Source: JABABV01 sp965222755
GTDB taxonomy: Bacteria; Bacillota_I; Bacilli_A; Mycoplasmatales; JABABV01
Assembly: GCA_965222755.1 (NCBI GenBank)
Contig: CBDCUK010000001.1
Span: 496,001-560,000, forward strand
DNA length: 64,000 nt
Direction: 5' to 3'
The translations under genes were made by a program, and so were the position numbers. The notes beneath the pieces were generated by a model. That model was given only the letters and a program-made list of their open reading frames with translations. It did not search any database and was not told where the DNA came from. Shown here piece after piece: positions 42,354-53,788 of the stretch (positions are counted from its first letter, which is position 1; the number at the start of each line of letters is the position of its first letter).

Positions 42354-42791
42354 TTAAATTCCCTTTGTATATACTGTTAGATTAGCTTTTATACCTGCAG
42401 GTAATTTAACAATTATATTAGTTGACCCTAAACTATCAATTTTGTTAGGTGTAATATCTTTTTTAGTAATTTTAATATTATGCTCTGTAAGTTGATTGAC
42501 TATTTGTTTTGCTGAAATATGACCAAACAGTTTTCCTTTATTTTGTTTTAATTCAAATTTTAATTTGAGAGTGGAAATTTTTTGGGAAATTTTTTCACTT
42601 TCTAATTTTAATTTATTAAATTCTGCTTCTGTTTTATCATCATGATGTTTTTTAACTGTTCTTGCTCCGTCTGTCGCAACTACTGCCATCTTTTTTGGAA
42701 TTAAAAAGTTTTTAGCATACCCGTCATTAACATTTATAATGTCGCCTTTTTTACCTTTATTTTTAATGTTTTTTAATAAGATTACTTCCAT
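42354..42791 (-). CDS. rplI: Ribosomal protein bL9
   Basis: 145 aa. Start MEVILLKNIKNKGKKGDIINVNDGYAKNFLIP is the conserved N domain. The longer in-frame extension lies inside gdpP and is not used. Its ATG is 1 nt past the gdpP stop. Confidence 0.95.
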   Translation of the reverse strand: MEVILLKNIKNKGKKGDIINVNDGYAKNFLIPKKMAVVATDGARTVKKHHDDKTEAEFNKLKLESEKISQKISTLKLKFELKQNKGKLFGHISAKQIVNQLTEHNIKITKKDITPNKIDSLGSTNIIVKLPAGIKANLTVYTKGI

Positions 42792-42792
42792 A

Positions 42793-44766
42793 TTATTTCC
42801 CCTTTGTAGTAATATCGTGTTCTTGAATAGTTTCATAAAGTTCTTTTTGAACTTCATCTACTGTTTTAGCTTCTACAATCGTAGCTGCTGATGAAAAGTG
42901 TCCACCACCACCATTAAATTTTTCCATTATTAATTGTACATTGTATGAACCATTTGAACGTGCAGATATTTTAATTTTATTATTTTCAATTCTCGCAATA
43001 ACAAAACACGCTTTACGATTTTCAATATTTATAATATCTTGGCAAGATTTTGCAATTTGAGCATAATCTGCTATTTCTGGTTCTGGCAATACCGCTATAT
43101 AAATATTATTTTTAACTTCTTGGGCATTATCAATTATTTTTTTAATAATATAAGAATCTTGAGCATTTAATTTTAGTGCTTCATTCGAAATTAAAATACT
43201 AGCATTTCATTTTTGTAAAATTGCTGCTGCTTCAAAAGTTCGAGCGCTAGTTCTTTGTTTGAAACTATTGGTATCTAAAATAATCCCTGTTAATAAATAT
43301 TGAGCTGTTGCTACAGGTACCTTTAGAACACTACTATCAAACTCCAACATTTCTGTGACTATCTCACATGTTGAAGATGATGAGGGCATAATATATTTTT
43401 GTTGATTCGAAACATTTAAAAAACTGTTTCCGCTAACGCGATGATGATCAATAATAAATATTTTTGATTCATCAATTTTACTTAAAATTTCTTTACCAAA
43501 AACTTGATCAAATGCTGAAACATCAACAATCGTTACTAAAGTTTTTTCTTTAATTATTTTATATGCTTGGTTTGGTTTAACAAAAACTTCAGTTAATAAT
43601 TCTTTTTTAATTGTTTTCTTTAAAAATGTTTCTGCTTTTTCTTCAATACTTCCTTCGACAAAATAAACATTTTTTTTATGTTTTTTTGCTAAATGAACTA
43701 TTCCTAGCATTGCACCAATACAATCAAAATCAGCATTAATATGACCAAAAATAACTATATTATCTATTTTAGACATGCTTTTAACAAAATTATTTGTAAA
43801 GTTTTTGATTTCTACTTTTGAATTATTAGAACTTAATTCAGTTGTAGCTCCGAAAAAGTGATTACCTTTTCCGTATTCATAAACTACCACTTGGTCTCCA
43901 CCACGTGATCTTGATAATTCTAAAGATTTTAATGATAAACTCTCTAAAGTTAAAATATTACTATGATTATAAGAAAAACCTAACGATAAAGAAATAGAAA
44001 GTTTTTCTTTTTTAGAATATTGACGAATGACTTTTAAAATTTTAAAATCATCTTTCATTGCTTGCTTTAAATTACTTGCGTTCATAAAAACAATATATTC
44101 ATCATCAGAATAAGCTTTAACGGTTGCTTCATAATCTCTACTAAAATTTTGAATAGCTCTAATAATTTGTTCTTTAGCTTTAAAAAGATCTACTGTTAGT
44201 AGTGTGCTATTTAAATTTCTAAAATTATCGATTTTAATAAATCCAATAACTTTACTTTCATCAATATACATTTTTTTTAACACTTCATATTTAGTGATGT
44301 TTTTAAAAATTAAAGTATTATTTAAAAAATGATTAGTGACAGAAAAATCAATATTATTTAATGTTATATTTTCTTGATCACCATGATTATTTAACAATTT
44401 ATTAATTTTAAAATGAATCTTATTAACCGGTTTTCCAATAAAATTTTTAAACCCATTATTTAATAAATACTCATTAATTCAAATAATATCATCATTACTA
44501 TTGTATACAATTAGTCCTAAACTAGAATCAGAAAAAATTTCTTCAAAATGAATTCCAATTAACTCATTCAAAAAACCAGAATTATTCTGCATTGAAATGA
44601 AAAAATAATACAAATAAAATAGTATAATTAAATAATTAAAAATTAAAATAAAATAGTAAAACCAATCACCTGTTGTTTTTACATAAGTTAAAATTACACC
44701 TAATACCACAAATAAAGTGGGGAATGCTAATCCGATTCAAAATAAATATTTAAATTTTTTTATCAT
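42793..44766 (-). CDS. gdpP: c-di-AMP phosphodiesterase GdpP
   Basis: 657 aa. Two N-terminal membrane helices (about 7-60), a PAS-like region, then a degenerate GGDEF domain where the signature reads YSDDE (about 219-223), and a C-terminal DHH-DHHA1 domain. The metal motifs HINADFDCIG (about 342) and IIDHHR (about 440-442) are intact, and NGGGGHFSSAAT-type residues end DHHA1. It breaks down cyclic di-AMP. It is followed by rplI and dnaB. TGA codons split it in four under the standard code. Confidence 0.93.
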
Positions 44767-44823
44767 TTATAAAACCTACCTTTTATCTTGTGATTAAAAT
44801 TATACTATATTATTAAATAAAAA

Positions 44824-44852
44824 AAATAAAATAAGAAAACTTATTTTATTTT
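44824..44852 (-). terminator. Terminator after rpsR
   Basis: AAAATAAAATAAG/CTTATTTTATTTT stem with AAAA loop and a T8-rich tail on the minus strand. It overlaps the end of rpsR and precedes the gdpP promoter. Confidence 0.8.
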
Positions 44853-45077
44853 ATAAGGTAATAATGCCATTTGGCGAGCTCTTTTAATTGAGTGAGATAA
44901 CATTCTTTGGTAACGAGCTGTTGTCCCAGTTGCTCTTCTTGGTAAAATTTTACCATTAGCTGCAATAAAGTGCTTTAATAAAGTTACATCTTTATAATCG
45001 ATATAAGTTATTTTGTTCTTAGTAAAGAAACAAACTTTTTTTCTTGCGAAAAAACGATGCTTTTTCTTGAAAGCCAT
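44841..45077 (-). CDS. rpsR: Ribosomal protein bS18
   Basis: 78 aa. DYKDVTLLKHFIAANGKILPRRATGTTARYQRMLS is the family core. It is third in rpsF-ssb-rpsR. The N-terminus carries two Cys-containing Lys-rich stretches (FARKKVCFFTKNK). Confidence 0.96.
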   Translation of the reverse strand: MAFKKKHRFFARKKVCFFTKNKITYIDYKDVTLLKHFIAANGKILPRRATGTTARYQRMLSHSIKRARQMALLPYKIK

Positions 45078-45095
45078 TATGTGAATCCTCCCTTT

Positions 45096-45584
45096 TTATA
45101 AATCTTCTGATCACGGATCGTCATCAAATACATTGCTATTATTATTAATATCATTGCTTGACTGTTTCGGTGAATCAGTTTTTTTTGAGTCATTTAAAAA
45201 AACGTTATTAAGGTTTTTATTGTTATTATATGCTGTTTGTACATTTGAAGCGGGTTGAAAGTTACTACGATTATTGTTAGGTTTAGAACCTAAAAACTTA
45301 ACCGTATTAGCTTGTATATCTGTACGATACACTTGTTGGTTTTCATTGTTTGAAAAACTAGAAACTTGAATACTTCCCTGAATAGCAACCAAAGAACCCT
45401 TTGATAAATGCTTTGCAGTGTTTTCAGCTTGAGCTCTTCAAATAGTAACAGGAATAAAATCTGTTTTTTCATTATTAAAAGCTCTGTTAACTGCTAAAGT
45501 AATCTTGCAATAACTTATGTTATTGCTTGTTTTTTTAAGTTCCGGGTCTTTTGTAAGACGACCGATTAAAACAACATTATTCAT
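45096..45584 (-). CDS. ssb: Single-stranded DNA-binding protein
   Basis: 162 aa. The OB fold begins MNNVVLIGRLTKDPELKKT and includes FIPVTIWRAQAENTAKHLSKGSLV. An Asn/Ser-rich linker leads to an acidic tail ending DDDPWSEDL, a variant of the usual DDDIPF partner-binding tip. Located between rpsF and rpsR. Confidence 0.95.
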
Positions 45585-45613
45585 AAATAAAACTTCCTAC
45601 CTTTCAGCATAAA

Positions 45614-46024
45614 TTATTTTTTTGAACTATTAGATCTATGGTTATTATAAGAGTTTCTTGAGAAGTTCTTATTTGGTGTTCTCTTTTCTCTTTCGATTCA
45701 TTTTGTTTCATCTGGTGATGCAACAGTAAATTTATCTTCATAACCTGTTTCTCTGTCTAAATTAATAGCCATGAAACGAATAAAATCTTTAGTTAAATTA
45801 ACTTTGTTTTGTAATTCTTTCACTTGTTCAGGTGTTGCTTTCGCATGCACTAATAAATAGTGACCTTTTTTATCGTGTTGAATTTCATAAGATAATTCAC
45901 GCACACCTCAATCATTAATTTCAGCGTTTGTTGTTAATATGTCTGTAATAATCTTGTTAATTTTTGTTAACTCAGATTCATTAAGACTAGATTTAACTAT
46001 TAGCATAATTTCGTAATTATACAT
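45614..46024 (-). CDS. rpsF: Ribosomal protein bS6
   Basis: 136 aa. Start MYNYEIMLIVKSSLNE, then HYLLVHAKATPEQVKELQNKV and FIRFMAINLD. The basic Asn/Ser-rich tail extends beyond the usual 95-100 residues. It leads the rpsF-ssb-rpsR operon. GGAGG is 8 nt upstream and can pair with its own leader. Confidence 0.94.
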
Positions 46025-46033
46025 AAAATATTC

Positions 46034-46128
46034 CTCCTTTTGGTCAAAAATGGACTATAAAAGTCAAGGAGCGTTTTTGTGCGTTTAAGAATACAAAAAA
46101 ACTCTTTTAAATTATACAATAAATTTTT
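46034..46128 (-). promoter_or_regulatory. rpsF promoter and RBS-sequestering leader
   Basis: Minus strand: TTTACA, 17-nt spacer, TATAAT (about 46109-46138 region), then a leader of roughly 80 nt. CTCCTT (46066-46071) is complementary to AAGGAG (46034-46039) at the ribosome binding site, with an inner GACTTTTATAGTC stem. This fits the idea of bS6:bS18 autoregulation known in other bacteria. Confidence 0.5.
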
Positions 46129-46154
46129 GCAAATGTAAATAAGTATTCTTTAAC

Positions 46155-46475
46155 TTATTTTTTCTTTTTACTTACAGCATCTGATCTAATATGCATTTCA
46201 CCTGTTTTATAAGCAGTTTCTTCATAAGTGAAAAACTTTCTTAATGATCAAATATCTTTTTCAACTAAGATAAAAGTTTTATCTAAAATTAAAATTGTGT
46301 ATAAATCTGTTTGTTTATCTGCTAAAGCATCATTTAATTTTTCTTTTTTAAATCCTGTGTTAATTAAATTTTGTTTAACAACTGGTAGTACCACTTCTCA
46401 AATTTTATTAAAAGTAGCTCTGTTATGGTCGGTTAAATACCTTTTGGCTATAGATGTCATAGAATCTTTATACAT
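46155..46475 (-). CDS. rpoE: RNA polymerase delta subunit-like protein (HARE-HTH)
   Basis: 106 aa. The folded domain of RpoE delta can be followed: SIAKRYLTDHNRATFNKIWEVV, then LYTILILDKTFILVEKDIWSLRKFF, equal to the LYTDL-LDGRF---G---WGLR signature. The long acidic tail of Bacillus delta is missing; the protein ends in a basic KKKK. It lies between argS and rpsF. GGAGG upstream of the ATG. Confidence 0.82.
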
Positions 46476-46487
46476 TTATAGTCCTCC

Positions 46488-48128
46488 TTACATTTTATTT
46501 GGAGCAGATACACCTATTAATCTTAATCCGTTTGTTATAACTTGTTTACAACATAAAATTAATAGGATACGGTTTTTAGAAATTTCAACATTATCATTGT
46601 CTATAATCTGATATTCATTATAATAGGAATGAAATAATTTAGCAAGTTTTTGTAAATAATTAGTTAAATTATGAATCTTATAATTAATTGCAATTTTGCT
46701 AATTAAATCAGGAAAATCACTGATTAAATTAATGATTTTTTGTTCTACAGCGCTATTAATGTAATCAATATTAATATCATTATCTAATTTTATATTTGTA
46801 TCTTGCATTTTTTCTAATAATCGGCAAGCTCTAGCATGAGCATACTGAACATAAAATACTGGATTTTGATTGTTTTTAGCATTTGCCATATTTATGTCAA
46901 TATCTAAATGAGTATTCATTGATCTAGAAACCATAAAGTATCTAGCAGCATCTACACTCATCATTTCAAATAAACTTCTTAAAGTAATAACAGTTCCTTT
47001 GCGTTTAGACATTTTAATTTCTTGACCATCTTTAATTAGTCGAACCATTTGCATAATGTTGACTTTAATATTAGATTTTTTTTGCGATAATAATTCTACA
47101 CTACTAGTCATTCGTTTTATATAACCATGGTGATCAGCACCTCAAATATCAATTAAAAGATCCGCACCACGATTAAGCTTTAATAAATGATATGCTAAAT
47201 CAGCTAGAAAATATGTTTTTGATTTATCGCTCTTTATTAAAACACGATCTTTATCGTCTCCTAATGCTGAGGTTCTTAATCATAAAGCTCCATCTTTTTC
47301 AAATAAATACTTGTTGTTTTTTAAAGTGACTAATAATTTATCAACAGTTTTATTTTCATATAATTCTGTTTCGCTAGTTCAAAGATCAAAATCAACTCTA
47401 TATTGGTGTAAATCTTTTTTAATTCCATCCAACATAAAAGATAGTGCAAATTTACGAATTAAAGGATTTTTATGACCTAAATCAGAATTTAAAAATCGAT
47501 CATTATATTCTTTTTTTAATGCTACAGCACAATCAATAATTTCGCTCCCACCATAAGAATCTTCTGGTAAAGTTATCTTTTTACCAAACAGTTGTAGATA
47601 TCTCACATAAGTACTTTCCGTTAAAATGTGAATTTGATTCCCATAATCATTTAAATAGTATTCGCCGACTGTATTAAATCCAGCAAATTTTAAAATGTTA
47701 TACAAAGCATTTCCGATAGCAGCATTACGAGCATGTCCTAAATGTAATAACCCGGTTGGGTTGGCACTAACATATTCTATATTAATACTCATCGGTTTAG
47801 ATTGTTTAGTTGATCCATAATGTTCTTTTTGATTAAGTACACTTTCTAAAATTAGAGCTTTATTATCAGTTAATAATCAAATGTTTATAAAACCTCTATT
47901 AGCAATTTCTACTTTACTAATAATATTACTAAATGCAGATAAATAATCTGATAATAAAGTGGTAGTTTTATTAAGATCAAGATTTAATTTTTTAAAACTA
48001 ACTAACGCAGCATTAGTTGAAAAATCACCATGTTCTATTTGTTTTGATTTATGTAAATTAAATTTAATATTTTCAAGATTTTGTGATTTAAAAAAATCTG
48101 ATATCAAATTTGATAATTTGTCTTTCAT
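46488..48128 (-). CDS. argS: Arginyl-tRNA synthetase
   Basis: 546 aa class I synthetase. The HIGH motif is TGLLHLGHARNAAIGNAL, and MVRLIKDGQEIKMSKRKGTV includes the KMSK loop. The C-terminal anticodon-binding domain is complete (HDPD-type NYLQKLAKLFHSYYNE). It follows the DUF1934 gene, as argS follows ywiB in Bacillus. Confidence 0.97.
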
Positions 48129-48168
48129 AAATTACTCCTTTATGCACTTTGATATTTAATTAATAATA

Positions 48169-48552
48169 TTACTGAAAATTAATTGTTATTTTAAAAGATC
48201 CGATTTCTTCTTTAGCGCTATTTGATAATTTGTACTCGAAGAATATTTGATTTTCAGCATTAATTAATTTTTCTAAATGTGTATAGATAGCGAATTTTCC
48301 GTGTTGTGTTTCTAATTCATTTTTAACAGCTTCATTTAATTTAAAATTTAAAATTGAATTTGCTGTGTTAATTGATGCTGATTGACTATCATATATTATT
48401 GTTGTTTCAATGTTTTGGGCTGGTTCCTTAAAGAATAATATCTTTTTTGAACCTTCAACTGTGATTGTTCCTTTTGCTTTAAAATCAACGTTATCTGAAT
48501 TACCCATTTGAATAAAAGCACTTAAAAAATGAATGCTAATTTCTTTTGTCAT
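48169..48552 (-). CDS. DUF1934 (YwiB-like) protein
   Basis: 127 aa, predicted beta-barrel with no signal peptide. The position next to argS matches ywiB in Bacillus, and the pattern of alternating strands (ITVEGSKKILFFKEP, TTIIYDSQSASINTANS) suits DUF1934. No catalytic residues are evident. It overlaps the HD gene by 17 nt. Function unknown. Confidence 0.65.
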   Translation of the reverse strand: MTKEISIHFLSAFIQMGNSDNVDFKAKGTITVEGSKKILFFKEPAQNIETTIIYDSQSASINTANSILNFKLNEAVKNELETQHGKFAIYTHLEKLINAENQIFFEYKLSNSAKEEIGSFKITINFQ

Positions 48553-49753
48553 TGTAGACCTCCTGAGAAATATAATATGTTGTTGTTTTCTTTTCTAAAC
48601 TTTGTATTACTTTTGCTGTATTAGAATATTCTTCTAATAATTTTAAATCATTATTTTCTGTTTTAATAATTATTGATTGACTAGATAACATCGAAAAACT
48701 TTTATAAGCATATATTTCGTTAGAGAATATCGCGCTGAAAAATTTTCCATCAATATTTTCTTTTTCACACTTAATTAAAAAGTTTTCATATTCTTTTTTT
48801 GGTACTGACTTAAACAATTTTCTTGCTGTTAGCATTTTTGATAATTTAGATAAAATTTCATCTTTTTCAAATACTAATCTATCTATTGTGCAAAGCATTT
48901 GATAATCATTTAATTTTAAATATTGTGCTGTAGTTAATTTTTTTCCTTGTATTAATTCATTGATAATTGTTATATCTGTTGAAAATTGATAATTATTTTT
49001 ATATAAAAACCTTAATCTATTAATTATGTTTCTAATCATTAATTCATAAGCATTACAAGAAGAATATAAGTAAACTGAATTAAACATATTGAATCTAGCT
49101 AATAGATATTGCTCTATATTCGTTGCAGCTTTATAATTAAAAGTTATTTTCTTGTTAATAATTTCCATGTTTTTAATCAGTCAAAATAAATCGATGTTTG
49201 CATAAGATACACCTGTGAAAAACGCATCTCTTTTAAGATAATCTAAACGATCAGCATCAAGTTGACTAGATACTAATTGCACCATTATTTTATTGGGATG
49301 TTTTTTACCAATGACATCAGCAACATCTTTTGCAATTTGAGGATGATAATTATTTAAAACTTGATTGATTTCTGTATTTTCTAAAATGATTTTTATTGAA
49401 TATTCTTCATGATCATAAGGATACATTAATTCGAAAGCATGCGAGAAAGGTCCATGTCCTAAATCATGTAATAGTGCTGATATCATCACTACATCTTTTT
49501 CATATTCGTTTAAAGTAATGTTTTTAATATTATTGATAATTTCTCTAGTTACAAAATAAGTTCCTAAACAATGACTAAACCTTGTGTGATTAGCTGTTGG
49601 AAATGCTACAAAAGTACCACCTAATTGACTAATTCGATGAAGTCTTTGAAATTCACTACAATTTATTAAATCAATAAATATTTTTTTATTAAAAACAATA
49701 TTTCCGTGAACAGAATCTCTAATAACTTTTAGAAATTTATCACTTTTATTCAT
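48536..49753 (-). CDS. HD-domain phosphohydrolase (dNTPase-like, YwfO type)
   Basis: 405 aa read through one TGA Trp. The HD metal motifs are clear: HTRFSHCLGTY (His), LLHDLGHGPFSHAFE (HD), and SSQLDADRLDYLKRD (Asp). This order matches dGTPase-like HD proteins such as YwfO. It probably hydrolyses nucleoside triphosphates. It overlaps gltX by 8 nt. Substrate is not known. Confidence 0.85.
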
Positions 49754-51206
49754 AATGTTTAGCTACTTTATTAATATTATTGATTATTTTTTCTTTTCCT
49801 AATAAATAAATTGTCATTCCTAAATCTGGCCCATGAGAAACAAATGAACTAGCAACTCTTAATGGCATAAATAAATTTTTACCTTTAATCCCTGTTGTTT
49901 TTGATAAATTTTTAATAGTTAATTTAATATTTTCAACATTTCAATCTGCTATATTATTTAATTCTTTAGCAAATGATTTAATTAATAATTTACTATCTTC
50001 GTTGCTGAAAATTTCGTTAGTTTCAGTAATAGGAGTAAAACTTTCATCTTGAAAAAAGATTGTTGATAATCCAACTATTTCTTGACCAAAAGAAATTTGT
50101 TTTTGATAAATAGAAATCAATGCATCAATTCAATCATTAGAATGATTTTTTAGATCATAAGCATCTTCTAAAAATGGTAATACTAATTTTTTATAATCAG
50201 AAAAGATCATTTTTTTAATATAACTATTTCCGATTCATTGCATTTTTTTAATATCAAATATTGATGGTGATTTTGAAAGTCTATTTTCATCAAATTTTTT
50301 AATTAACACTTCTTTGCTATTGATTTCACTATTATCTTCAGGATTTCATCCTAATAGTGCTAAGAAGTTGAATATCGCTTCTGGTAAATATCCCTCTTTA
50401 CGATAATCTTCAATAAATTGATGTAAAGAGCTATCACGTTTAGAAAGTTTTTTACCATCAAAATTAGTAATAATTGTTAAATGAGCAAATTCTGGTGTTT
50501 TTCAATTTAATAGAGCATACAATAATAACTGTTTTGGCGTATTGGAAATATGTTCTTCTCCTCTAATGGCAATTGTTATTTCCATTAAATGATCATCAAT
50601 TACGACTCCAAAATTATAAGTTGGAATTTTATTTGTTTTTAAAATAACAAAATCATCAACATCTGAACTGTGGAAAGAAACTGGTCCGCGTACCAAGTCA
50701 ACTCATTCAAAAATGATATCTTCAGGACTTTTTATTCTAACAACAAAAGATTGTTTCTTAATTAAATTATTCTCAATTTTTTCAGGTGTTAAATTACGAC
50801 AAGTTTTATCATACTTAGTAGCGTATTTACCTGAATTAATTTGTAAATCTTTAGATTTTTGTAATTTTTCCAAACTACAAAAACAACGATAAGCTTTATT
50901 ATTATTAAGTAATTCTTCAATATATTTATTATATATATTTATACGTTCACTTTGACGATATGGTCCATATTGAGAATTTTTTGTATCAATACTTTCATCA
51001 ATTTCAAGACCTAATCATCTTAAATTCTCTAATTGTGAGCGTTCTCCATCTTTAATATTTCTAGAAATATCAGTATCTTCAATTCTTACAATAAAAGTTC
51101 CGTTATAATGTTTAGCTCATAAATAATTTATTAGAGCAGTTCGAGCTCCTCCAATATGTAAAAATCCTGTCGGACTCGGCGCATATCTTAAACGGTGTTT
51201 TTTCAT
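49746..51206 (-). CDS. gltX: Glutamyl-tRNA synthetase
   Basis: 486 aa. HIGH region RYAPSPTGFLHIGGARTAL; KMSKS equivalent DGKKLSKRDSS; FIVRIEDTD. Many TGA Trp. In mollicutes it usually also charges tRNA-Gln for the amidotransferase route. It is preceded by ispF with an 18-nt gap. Confidence 0.97.
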
Positions 51207-51224
51207 AATGATTCCTCCAGTTAT

Positions 51225-51689
51225 TTATTTTTTATATAATAACGTAACTACGTTTGCTTCAATAAAATCAGGATGTTTTTTTTCACTAGTAGTTGCTTTT
51301 AAATTAATTGGTATACCGTTAAGTAGAATTGATAAATTGTTAATTATTTGATCTCTAATGGGGCTAATTTTAATGTAATCACAAACTATTAAACAATCAA
51401 TGTTAATTATTTGATAATTTTCAGATTCCATTAATTTTAAAATTGTTTTTAATATTTTGGCAGATGAAATGTTTTTTTTAGTTTTTTCAACTGGAAAAAA
51501 AGTACCTAGATCTCCTTTTCCGAGAGCGCCAATAATCGACTCAGCGATAGCATGAAGTAAAACATCACCATCACTATGAGCTTCGATTTGATAATCGCAA
51601 TCAATAACCAAATTACCCAAGATAATGTTTTTACCTTTAATTAAACGATGAATATCTTTACTATGCCCGATTCTAAGATTATTAAACAT
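51225..51689 (-). CDS. ispF: 2-C-methyl-D-erythritol 2,4-cyclodiphosphate synthase-like protein
   Basis: 154 aa. The zinc ligands are conserved: Asp12 and His14 (SKDIHRL) and His46 (HSDGDVLLHAIAE). Further IspF motifs are GALGKGDLGTFFP and NLKATTSEKK. The C-terminal GxGIA loop of typical IspF is replaced by HPDFIEANV. IspF closes the MEP isoprenoid pathway. No other MEP gene lies in the window. The family is secure, a full pathway is not shown. Confidence 0.88.
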   Translation of the reverse strand: MFNNLRIGHSKDIHRLIKGKNIILGNLVIDCDYQIEAHSDGDVLLHAIAESIIGALGKGDLGTFFPVEKTKKNISSAKILKTILKLMESENYQIINIDCLIVCDYIKISPIRDQIINNLSILLNGIPINLKATTSEKKHPDFIEANVVTLLYKK

Positions 51690-51713
51690 ATTTATTATAC
51701 TCCTTTATATTAT

Positions 51714-52817
51714 TTATACATTAAATAAAAAGTGACAAATATCGCCATCTTGAACTTCATATGATTTACCTTCCATACGAAGTTTTCCATTGTTTTTAGC
51801 ACCTAGTTCACCTTTAAATTCAATAAAATCATCAAAAGAAACTATTGATGCTCTGATAAATCCTCTTTCAAAATCAGTATGAATAACTCCTGCACATTGG
51901 TTAGCTTTATAACCTGATTTAAAAGTTCAAGCACGTACTTCTTGGACTCCAGCAGTGAAGAAAGATTTTAATTTTAAAGTATCGTAACTAACTCGGATTA
52001 AGTTTTCTAATCCTGTTGCTTTAATATTTAATTCATCCATAAAAATTTGACGATCAATATCATTCAATTCACTTAATTCAGATTCAATTTTTGCACTAAT
52101 TGCTACAATATTACTATTTTCTGATTTAGCAATTTCTAAAACAGCTTGGTAATACTTATTATTTTCAAAATTATTAACTTCATCTTCTTTGATATTAGCA
52201 ATATAAATCATTGGCTTATTAGTAATAAAATTTAAATGTTTAATTAAGTCATTCTCCTCAATAGTTATATCACTAATAAAGAGTCTTTTTCCTTTATCTA
52301 AAATTATTTTTGCTTTTTCTAATACTGCTACTTCTTTTAAAGCATCTTTATCATTTGTCTGACGTGCTTTTTTCGCAATTCGACTTAATCTTCTAGTGAT
52401 TTTTTCAATATCAGAAAGAATTAATTCTGTATTAATAGTTTCAATATCATCAGCAGGGTCAATATTATTATTAACATGTTGGATATCGCTATTTTCAAAA
52501 CATCTAACAACGTGGCATATTGCATCAACTTCGCTAACATTAGCTAAGAATTGGTTCCCTAATCCTTCTCCTTTACTAGCTCCTTTTACTAACCCAGCAA
52601 TGTCGATAAACGTAAATGAAGTTGGGATAATTTTTTTAGGATTAACTATTGCTGATATTTTTTCAAGTCTTTGATCTGGGACTTCTACTACTCCAATATT
52701 TGGTTCAATAGTTGCAAAGGGATAATTCGCAGCTTCTACTTGAGATTTTGTGATTGCATTAAATAAAGTTGATTTTCCTACGTTTGGTAAACCAACAATT
52801 CCGGCTTTTAAACTCAT
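51714..52817 (-). CDS. ychF: Ribosome-binding ATPase YchF
   Basis: 367 aa Obg-family P-loop protein. MSLKAGIVGLPNVGKSTLFNAITKS, then FTFIDIAGLVKGASKGEGLGNQFLANVSEVDAI. TGS domain at the C-terminus (VQEVRAWTFKSGYKANQCAGVIHTDFERGFI). One TGA Trp. It is between parB and ispF. Confidence 0.96.
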
Positions 52818-52898
52818 AATGATACTTCCTTGTTATTATATGAAATTTGCAGATAAATATTATTAATATAATTAGAATATTTTATCATATTAATAATA

Positions 52899-52928
52899 TA
52901 AAAAAAAGTCATCCGAGTATGACTTTAT
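52899..52928 (-). terminator. Terminator after parB
   Basis: AAAGTCAT/ATGACTTT stem with CCGAGT-type loop and T7 tail on the minus strand, overlapping the parB stop. Confidence 0.85.
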
Positions 52929-53788
52929 TTTATTAATTCTAATTTTTGTAAAATATCATTTAAATGATCATCATTATTAAAGTTAATAATGATTTTATTT
53001 TTATTAACTGATACTTTAGATAATAATTTATTTCTAAATAAATTTTCAATATATTGATAATTATAATCAGGTTTTAATTTTTGAGTAATTTTAAGATTTT
53101 TATTTCTTAAATAACCACGAACAATTTCTTCAACTTTTCTAGAAGTTAATTTTTCAGTAATAATTTTATTACCCAACTCGTTAATAATTTCTGGATTTCT
53201 TAATGCTAGCAAAGGTTTAACTTGTCCCATTGATAATTGGTTTTTCATTACAGCTTCAGTGATTTGTTGTGGTAAAGATAATAATCTAATTTTGTTAGCG
53301 ATTGATGGTCTTGGTTTGGAAATTTTAATTGCTAATTCTTCTTGTGTTAAATTTTGGTTTGTCATTAATGTTTTATAAGCAATTGCTTCTTCAATCACAT
53401 TTAAATTTTCTCTTTGTAAATTTTCTAATAATGCTATTTCTGACATTTTATCATCATCAAAATCAACAACAATTGCTGGGATTGTTTTTAAGTTGGCATC
53501 AGTTGATGCTCGCAAACGTCGTTCACCGGCAATTAATTGAAATCCGTTAACTGAATTTCGCACGATAATGGGTGTAAAAACTCCATTTTGTAAAATTGAT
53601 TGTTTTAATTCACCTAATTTAACTGGATCAAATACTTTTCTTGGTTGATAAGGATTGGGCATTATTTTGTTGACTGCTATTTTTTTAACTTCTGTTCTTG
53701 AATTGGAATTCTGGATTTCTTCAATTGTTTCTGTTAAATTACCACCAAAAATAATATCCAAGCCTTTTTTTAATGATTTATTAGTCAT
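52925..53788 (-). CDS. parB: Chromosome partitioning protein ParB/Spo0J
   Basis: 287 aa. KIMPNPYQPRKVFD and LIAGERRLRAS are the N-terminal CTPase motifs; NLQRENLNVIEEAIAY and the helix-turn-helix (LTQEELAIKISKPRPSIANKIRLL) bind parS. The start MTNKSLKKGL is used because GAGG precedes it; the upstream extension overlaps parA. No perfect parS was seen here. Confidence 0.95.
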   Translation of the reverse strand: MTNKSLKKGLDIIFGGNLTETIEEIQNSNSRTEVKKIAVNKIMPNPYQPRKVFDPVKLGELKQSILQNGVFTPIIVRNSVNGFQLIAGERRLRASTDANLKTIPAIVVDFDDDKMSEIALLENLQRENLNVIEEAIAYKTLMTNQNLTQEELAIKISKPRPSIANKIRLLSLPQQITEAVMKNQLSMGQVKPLLALRNPEIINELGNKIITEKLTSRKVEEIVRGYLRNKNLKITQKLKPDYNYQYIENLFRNKLLSKVSVNKNKIIINFNNDDHLNDILQKLELIK

